Origin: Clostridiales bacterium
GTDB lineage: Bacteria > Bacillota > Clostridia > Clostridiales > Caloramatoraceae
Length of the DNA stretch: 17,692 nt
Reading direction: 5' to 3'
Assembly (NCBI GenBank): GCA_026416355.1
Contig: JAOAFH010000067.1
Span: forward strand, 1-17,692
Shown: piece after piece, positions 13,835 to 17,692 of the stretch
How positions within the stretch are numbered: position 1 is the stretch's first letter
Layout of the letters: the number at the start of each line of letters is the position of its first letter
The notes under the pieces: model-generated
Databases searched by the model: none
The model's input: only the letters and a program-made list of their open reading frames with translations
Told to the model about the DNA's origin: nothing
Position numbers and translations under genes: made by a program

Positions 13835-13865
13835 AATAAAAAAGCTCCCCCAATTAAAGAGGAGC
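13835..13865 (-). terminator. Terminator of the ManC-like gene
   Basis: The stem GCTCCTC/GGGGAGC (13865-13859 with 13850-13844, one G-U pair) has an 8-base loop. On the minus strand it is followed by TTTTTTATT. Confidence 0.85.
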
Positions 13866-13872
13866 ATTTTTA

Positions 13873-14661
13873 TTATATCGTCATCTCATCCCTTATTGAA
13901 ATAATATTTAAAATATCATCATGGTTGTCTGCATCAACTAATTTGGAATCAATTAGCATTGTTACAAGCCTTCCATCACTTTCAATAAGTCTATCTGTCA
14001 TACTTATTGGTCTTATGTGCTTATAGTATTCTTTAAGTTTTCCTCCTTCAACCGATTTATTCATTTCATGTAATTCTTTATGATTGAAATGTTCTAGGAA
14101 TGTATCAATATATGCCATATATATTCCTGTATCCTTAATTTCTCCTTCTTTTTCACTAATAGATGTAATATAGATTGGTCTTTCCTTCACATCTCCAACC
14201 TTTACATCAAGATGAAGGCTGCTTAACTTTCCATATCTACTTCCAAACACAAGTATCTTATCTAGATTACCTAGTATAAAATTGTATCCAATGGAAGTTG
14301 CCTTTAAAACATCTAGCTCATCTTCTAAAAGTAGGTCAGTTGGTAAAAATAATAGAACTGCATTTGGCTGTATTTGCTTTATCATAATAGTTGCATACAT
14401 TATTGCAGCATAAGTATCTCTACAATCTGGCTCTAAAATTATATTTTTATCTTCTATATCAATAAGTTCCTTTATCTTTTCCTTGTATTCATTTAAACCA
14501 ACAACAAAAATCTTTTCCTTAGGTGATATCTTTTTAGCAAGTTCATAGGTTTTCTCAAGCATAGTTGTACTGTTTTGTAGTGCAATAAATTGTTTTGGTA
14601 TTTTGGCATTACAACTAAATCTTTTTCCTTGTCCACCTGCTAGTATTACTGTATATAGCAT
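13873..14661 (-). CDS. Sugar-phosphate nucleotidyltransferase, mannose-1-phosphate guanylyltransferase-like
   Basis: A 262-residue NTP_transferase protein. The N-terminal half has the nucleotide-binding signature LAGGQGKRF (7-15), PKQF (22-25) and TMLEKTYELAKKI, then EPDCRDTYAAIMYA (77-90), corresponding to the EP-x2-RNT-x-PAI block of ManC, and FLPTDLLLED, corresponding to its PSD. So the fold and chemistry (NTP + sugar-1-phosphate to NDP-sugar) are clear. The block residues differ from true ManC, and the protein is shorter, without the C-terminal beta-helix or isomerase part. The C-terminal 100 residues are not recognisable to me. AGGAGG lies seven bases before the ATG. It stands alone, with no glycan genes beside it, so the sugar and nucleotide cannot be assigned. 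IspD was considered and fits less well. Confidence 0.8.
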   Translation of the reverse strand: MLYTVILAGGQGKRFSCNAKIPKQFIALQNSTTMLEKTYELAKKISPKEKIFVVGLNEYKEKIKELIDIEDKNIILEPDCRDTYAAIMYATIMIKQIQPNAVLLFLPTDLLLEDELDVLKATSIGYNFILGNLDKILVFGSRYGKLSSLHLDVKVGDVKERPIYITSISEKEGEIKDTGIYMAYIDTFLEHFNHKELHEMNKSVEGGKLKEYYKHIRPISMTDRLIESDGRLVTMLIDSKLVDADNHDDILNIISIRDEMTI

Positions 14662-14980
14662 ATAAATGCCTCCTTACTTCATATATGAATTGTTTTTTTA
14701 CTAATAATAGTTCTTGTTATTATATATATCGACCAATATATAAAAAAGTTTAATTTTTCTGAAAAATAATTTCTAATTGTTTTTTTAAATTATTTTTTTA
14801 AATAGATATAACAATGATATAATGATAATAGTAAAAGTCTATGCTAAATAATCTAAATCAATAATGCATAATTATTTTTCTTTGTTTTAATTTATATATA
14901 TTTATTACATTAAAATATAATGGCAAATACATATTTTGTGTGAACAACTAAATGATTTGAATTTTATAAGAGGTGTTGAT
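14662..14980. promoter_or_regulatory. Very AT-rich divergent spacer with likely promoters
   Basis: There is no gene in these 319 bases. On the plus strand an extended -10 (TG at 14815, TATAAT 14818-14823) and a second TATAAT (14916-14921) could serve the NhaC-like gene, both with poor -35 boxes. On the minus strand TATAAT (14724-14719) could serve the ManC-like gene, also with a weak -35. I see no riboswitch fold or clear operator. Confidence 0.45.
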
Positions 14981-16333
14981 ATGGACATTATTATAGGAAT
15001 GTCAGTTACATTTTTTATATTAATATTTTCAATATATAAAGGCATATTTGTAGGCTATCCATTAATATTTAGTTTTTTTATTTTCATATTTATTTCCATA
15101 AAAAGAGGCTTCTCTATTAGAGAAGTAATTAAAATGTCAATTGATGGTAGCAAAAATTCTCTTGTTGTATTGAAGATATTTGTTTTAATTGGTGCAATAA
15201 CTGGTATTTGGATGGCATCTGGAACAGTCCCTTCGATCATATACTATGGAATTAAATATATAAACCCTAAATATTTCATTCCTTATAGTTTTATAATAAG
15301 TTGTGCTGTTTCATTGCTTCTTGGTTCTTCCTTTGCAACAGTAAGTACCGTTGGAGTTGCTATAATTTTAATAGCCACAAGCACAAATATAAGTTTAAAT
15401 ATAGTTGCTGGTGCTATAATTGCCGGTGCTTATTTTGGAGACAGATGTTCACCTATGTCATCTAGTGCAAATTTAGTAGCAACTCTATCTAAAACAAATC
15501 TCTACACAAATATAAACAATATGTTTAAAACATCAATAATTCCCTTTGTTTTATCTATTCTTATTTATATTATATTTTCAACTCAAAAGACATTTAATTT
15601 TGTAGAAACAAATTTAAATGCACAAATAATTAACACCTATAAAGTTAACTTAATTGTACTGCTTCCTGAAATTGTAATTATATTATTATCTATGTTTACG
15701 GTTGATGTTAAATTATCTATGTTAGTTAGTATTTTACTTGCCTCAATTATAGCGATATCACTTCAAAAGTATAAAATAAATCAAGTTATACATTTTATTA
15801 TATTTGGATTTCATTTAGATAAATTTAATCCGCTCCAAAATATTATCAAAGGTGGCGGAATAATCTCTATGTGGAAAGCATCTTTGGTTGTTTTTATATC
15901 GTCTGCTCTTTCTGGAATCTTTAATGGAACAAAAATGTTATACTTAATTGAAAATATTTTATTAAAGGCTAAAACACGCTTTAATTTATATGTCTATACA
16001 CTTATAACCAGCATAATTATTGCAGCTATTGGGTGCAATCAATCTATTGCTATTATTATAACAAATCACCTTATGAACAAAAGTTATGAAAATATTGCCG
16101 TTGAAAAAACACAATTAGCATTAGATATAGAAAATACAGCCGTCGTATTAGCTGCCCTAATTCCTTGGAATATTGCAGCATTTGTTCCTACAACAACAAT
16201 GGGAGTTAGTAGTACTGGATTTATCCCCTATGCATTTTACCTATATCTGTTACCAACTATAAACTTAATATACTTATATATTAAAGATAAGTTAATGACA
16301 ACACATAATAATAAATACAATCAAATTTTATAG
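14981..16333 (+). CDS. NhaC-family Na+/H+ antiporter
   Basis: A 450-residue polytopic membrane protein of NhaC size, with about ten or more hydrophobic segments. The family signature is GAYFGDRCSPMSSSANLVAT, with its GD at residues 153-154 from my start. It lies next to SSFATVSTVGVAIILIA, which matches the inverted-repeat core of NhaC transporters, and the second half has IIAAIGCNQSIAIIITNHLM and NTAVVLAALIPWNIAAFVP. I chose ATG 14981, with AAGAGGTG five bases upstream; the longer TTG start at 14936 has no SD. NhaC relatives exchange Na+ for H+, or malate/lactate with ions (MleN), so the exact substrate is open. It is monocistronic and ends at a terminator shared with tRNA-Arg. Confidence 0.88.
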   Translation: MDIIIGMSVTFFILIFSIYKGIFVGYPLIFSFFIFIFISIKRGFSIREVIKMSIDGSKNSLVVLKIFVLIGAITGIWMASGTVPSIIYYGIKYINPKYFIPYSFIISCAVSLLLGSSFATVSTVGVAIILIATSTNISLNIVAGAIIAGAYFGDRCSPMSSSANLVATLSKTNLYTNINNMFKTSIIPFVLSILIYIIFSTQKTFNFVETNLNAQIINTYKVNLIVLLPEIVIILLSMFTVDVKLSMLVSILLASIIAISLQKYKINQVIHFIIFGFHLDKFNPLQNIIKGGGIISMWKASLVVFISSALSGIFNGTKMLYLIENILLKAKTRFNLYVYTLITSIIIAAIGCNQSIAIIITNHLMNKSYENIAVEKTQLALDIENTAVVLAALIPWNIAAFVPTTTMGVSSTGFIPYAFYLYLLPTINLIYLYIKDKLMTTHNNKYNQIL

Positions 16334-16364
16334 TTAATAGTAAGTCAAAAGTTTATTTCACATA

Positions 16365-16403
16365 AAAAGAGTCCTTGAAAATATTTATTTTCAAGGACTC
16401 TTT

Positions 16404-16404
<1 letters not shown>
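16365..16404. terminator. Bidirectional terminator between the antiporter gene and tRNA-Arg
   Basis: A perfect 18-bp stem (16365-16382 with 16387-16404) with a 4-base loop. T-runs flank it: TTTT on the plus strand and TTTTTATG on the minus strand. The first base of the minus-strand stem is the last A of the tRNA's encoded CCA. Confidence 0.88.
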
Positions 16405-16480
<76 letters not shown>

Positions 16481-16493
16481 ATATTCTAGTTTG

Positions 16494-16522
16494 ATTATAA
16501 TACTGTAAAAATTCTTTGTCAA
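16494..16522 (-). promoter_or_regulatory. Consensus promoter of tRNA-Arg
   Basis: Perfect TTGACA (16522-16517) and TATAAT (16499-16494) with 17 bp between. The tRNA starts about 13 bases downstream of the -10. Confidence 0.9.
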
Positions 16523-16525
16523 CTG

Positions 16526-16549
16526 CAAAAAAATAGGGGGTATCCCCTA
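16526..16549 (-). terminator. Terminator of the Spo0E-like gene
   Basis: On the minus strand TAGGGG-ATAC-CCCCTA (16549-16534) is followed by TTTTTTT. The stop codon TAG begins the stem. The tRNA-Arg promoter follows within a few bases. Confidence 0.75.
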
Positions 16550-16711
16550 AACTGCCTTTTTATTTTGAATTATTCTTTGATATTTTACTATATATTTGTC
16601 TAATTGTTGGCTAATTTTTACTATCTCTTCGTTTGATGTATACCCATTTTCCATAAGCTTCATTTCTAACAATTCCTTAAGTTTCTCAATTTTTAAACGT
16701 AGGTTCATCAT
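16547..16711 (-). CDS. Spo0E-like small regulatory protein (aspartyl-phosphate phosphatase family)
   Basis: A 54-residue protein beginning MMNLRLKIEKLKELLEMKLM. Later it has ISQQLDKYIVKYQRI, fitting the Spo0E signature S-Q-x-L-D-x2-I-x2-Y in a two-helix hairpin of the usual 50-60 residues. Spo0E proteins dephosphorylate the response regulator Spo0A and delay sporulation; the conserved SQELD-type motif carries the key Asp (Asp38 here). The start is one of two adjacent ATGs at 16711/16708, with AAGGGG about 10 bases upstream inside a leader hairpin. It has a strong promoter (16796/16773) and its own terminator, so it is a free-standing gene. The role in Spo0A control is inferred from family membership; some family members act on other targets. 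Confidence 0.85.
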   Translation of the reverse strand: MMNLRLKIEKLKELLEMKLMENGYTSNEEIVKISQQLDKYIVKYQRIIQNKKAV

Positions 16712-16744
16712 ACCGACTCAACCCCTTTTTTTTTAGGCGTCGGT
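16712..16744 (-). other. Leader hairpin enclosing the Spo0E-like gene's SD
   Basis: On the minus strand ACCGAC (16744-16739) can pair with GTCGGT (16717-16712), which abuts the ATG. An inner CCT/AGG pairs around a run of A, and the SD AAGGGG lies within. This could dampen or gate translation; it is a weak prediction with an asymmetric inner loop. Confidence 0.35.
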
Positions 16745-16759
16745 TTCTAAAAAAAGTAT

Positions 16760-16773
16760 TTACTTGTAAGTAA
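16760..16773. promoter_or_regulatory. 14-bp palindrome at the Spo0E-like transcription start
   Basis: TTACTTGTAAGTAA is symmetric in six pairs around two bases. It touches the downstream edge of the -10 box at 16773, covering the expected transcription start, so a bound protein would block the promoter. The cognate regulator is unknown. Confidence 0.4.
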
Positions 16774-16801
16774 TTATAACCTCTTACAATAATTTTTGCA
16801 A
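16773..16801 (-). promoter_or_regulatory. Promoter of the Spo0E-like gene
   Basis: TTGCAA (16801-16796) and TATAAT (16778-16773) on the minus strand with 17 bp between. The leader is about 55 bases. Confidence 0.75.
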
Positions 16802-16865
16802 TATTTCCACAATATTTTAATTAATAAATTTAATTCATATGTAATGAAATTTATCCTTCATTTTT

Positions 16866-16894
16866 TTGATATTATTAATAATTTATTGTATAAT
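16866..16894 (+). promoter_or_regulatory. Promoter of the carboxylase alpha-subunit gene
   Basis: TTGATA (16866-16871) and TATAAT (16889-16894) with 17 bp between, followed by a short leader with AAGGAGG before the ATG. Confidence 0.8.
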
Positions 16895-16923
16895 ATATTT
16901 AACAATGAAGGAGGAGTGGGAAC

Positions 16924-17692
16924 ATGAGAGTTAACATAACAGAAACAATATTAAGAGATGCCAATCAATCTCTTATTGCAACTAGACTTCCATACAAAGA
17001 ATTTGAAGCAGCACTTGAACTTTTAGATTCTGCAGGATATCATTCTCTAGAAGCTTGGGGTGGTGCAACTTTTGATTCTTGCCTTAGATTTTTAAATGAA
17101 GACCCTTGGGATAGACTAAGAAACATTCGCAAGAGGGTAAAAAATACAAAACTACAAATGCTTCTTCGTGGCCAAAACCTTCTTGGATACAAACACTACC
17201 CAGATGATGTCGTTAGAGAATTTATTAAAAAGGCAATTCACAATGGAATAGATATAATTAGAATTTTCGATGCACTAAACGACTTTAGAAACATTGAAGT
17301 TTGTGTAGATGAAGTAATAAAACAAGGTGGACATGCACAAGGAACAATTGCATATACAATAAGCCCAATACACAATACAGAAAACTATATTAAACTTGCA
17401 AAAGAACTTGAATCTATGGGAGTTCACTCAATATGTATAAAGGATATGGCAGGTATAATGGGACCTAAGGATGCCTATGAACTTGTATCTGCACTAAAAT
17501 CCACAGTTAAACTTCCAATAGTTCTACATACACATAGTACAACAGGACTTGCACCAATAACATACCTAAAGGCTGTTGAAGCTGGGGTAGACTGTATTGA
17601 CACTGCAATAAGCGCATTCTCTGGTGGAACTAGCCAGCCTGCGACTGAATCAATAAACTATGCACTAAAGGATTTAGGATATGAAACAGGGC
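16924..17692 (+). CDS. oadA: Oxaloacetate decarboxylase alpha / pyruvate carboxylase B-type subunit (N-terminal part)
   Basis: The first 256 codons of a carboxyltransferase-domain protein, cut by the right edge. It has the HMGL-like TIM barrel with metal- and substrate-site motifs: ETILRDANQSL (Asp12), FDALND (115-120), the carboxylated-lysine motif CIKDMAG (Lys173) and the metal-binding HTH (His202/His204). ATRLPYKEF and EAWGGATFDSCLRFL are typical of OadA, PycB and the transcarboxylase 5S subunit. These enzymes move CO2 between biotin and pyruvate/oxaloacetate. Whether this copy is a Na+-pumping decarboxylase subunit, a two-subunit pyruvate carboxylase or a methylmalonyl-CoA enzyme depends on the missing C-terminus and neighbours. 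GAAGGAGG is nine bases before the ATG. Confidence 0.92.
   Translation, partial: MRVNITETILRDANQSLIATRLPYKEFEAALELLDSAGYHSLEAWGGATFDSCLRFLNEDPWDRLRNIRKRVKNTKLQMLLRGQNLLGYKHYPDDVVREFIKKAIHNGIDIIRIFDALNDFRNIEVCVDEVIKQGGHAQGTIAYTISPIHNTENYIKLAKELESMGVHSICIKDMAGIMGPKDAYELVSALKSTVKLPIVLHTHSTTGLAPITYLKAVEAGVDCIDTAISAFSGGTSQPATESINYALKDLGYETG

Noticed and set aside
14920..14943. Seven-codon leader frame before the NhaC-like gene.
   Set aside because: It has no SD and its ATG overlaps a possible -10 box, so it may not be in the transcript.
14936..14980. Upstream TTG start extending the NhaC-like protein by 15 residues.
   Set aside because: No SD precedes it, whereas ATG 14981 has AAGAGGTG at good spacing.
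16838..16867. Weak hairpin AATGAA/TTCATT followed by T-run.
   Set aside because: No plus-strand gene lies upstream to be terminated, and the stem is short; the T-run merges into the next promoter's -35.

Overview
The window looks like the chromosome of a low-GC, Gram-positive, probably spore-forming member of the Clostridia. The evidence is strongly AT-rich DNA, strong Shine-Dalgarno (SD) sites before most genes, frequent TTG and GTG starts, consensus sigma-A promoters, U-tailed hairpin terminators, a monofunctional formate-tetrahydrofolate ligase, a YtxG/YtxH pair and a Spo0E-like peptide. I cannot fix the genus. Most of the window reads as ordinary chromosome. I see no phage, plasmid, insertion-sequence or CRISPR module.

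Left part (1-4630, minus strand). A sugar-binding lipoprotein, cut by the window edge, is preceded by a LacI-family repressor gene. Two related palindromes flank the repressor gene: one just after its own promoter and one before the transporter gene. This is a self-contained sugar-uptake control unit. Behind it lies a 49-codon C-terminal remnant of a MATE-type efflux pump, then the one-carbon pair fhs-folD. The FolD is divergent: the canonical active-site lysine and glutamine positions are substituted.

Centre (4635-10073). One large gene encodes a 1699-residue secreted subtilisin-like protease of the lactocepin/C5a-peptidase type. It has a signal peptide, a propeptide, a PA insert, several Ig-like modules and two C-terminal SH3 repeats that probably bind the cell wall. 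Its leader has a stray SD sequence and a direct repeat. A tRNA-Ser(CGA) lies upstream.

Right-centre (10129-12936). A padR-fetA-fetB operon (PadR repressor plus a FetAB-type iron-export ABC transporter) converges on tadA across a shared terminator. A small unrecognised gene follows, convergent with the next pair.

Right part (12948-17692). A minus-strand ytxH-ytxG pair carries a striking 16-cysteine acidic tail on YtxH. It is followed by a stand-alone ManC-like nucleotidyltransferase, an NhaC-family antiporter, tRNA-Arg(CCU), a 54-residue Spo0E-like gene, and the start of a biotin-dependent carboxylase/decarboxylase alpha subunit (OadA/PycB type) that leaves the window.

The best candidate for something little described is the cysteine-rich YtxH tail. 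Next come the FolD active-site substitutions, the compact Spo0E-like leader and the SD-like element in the protease leader. Several genes have their stop codon inside the terminator hairpin, showing tight packing.
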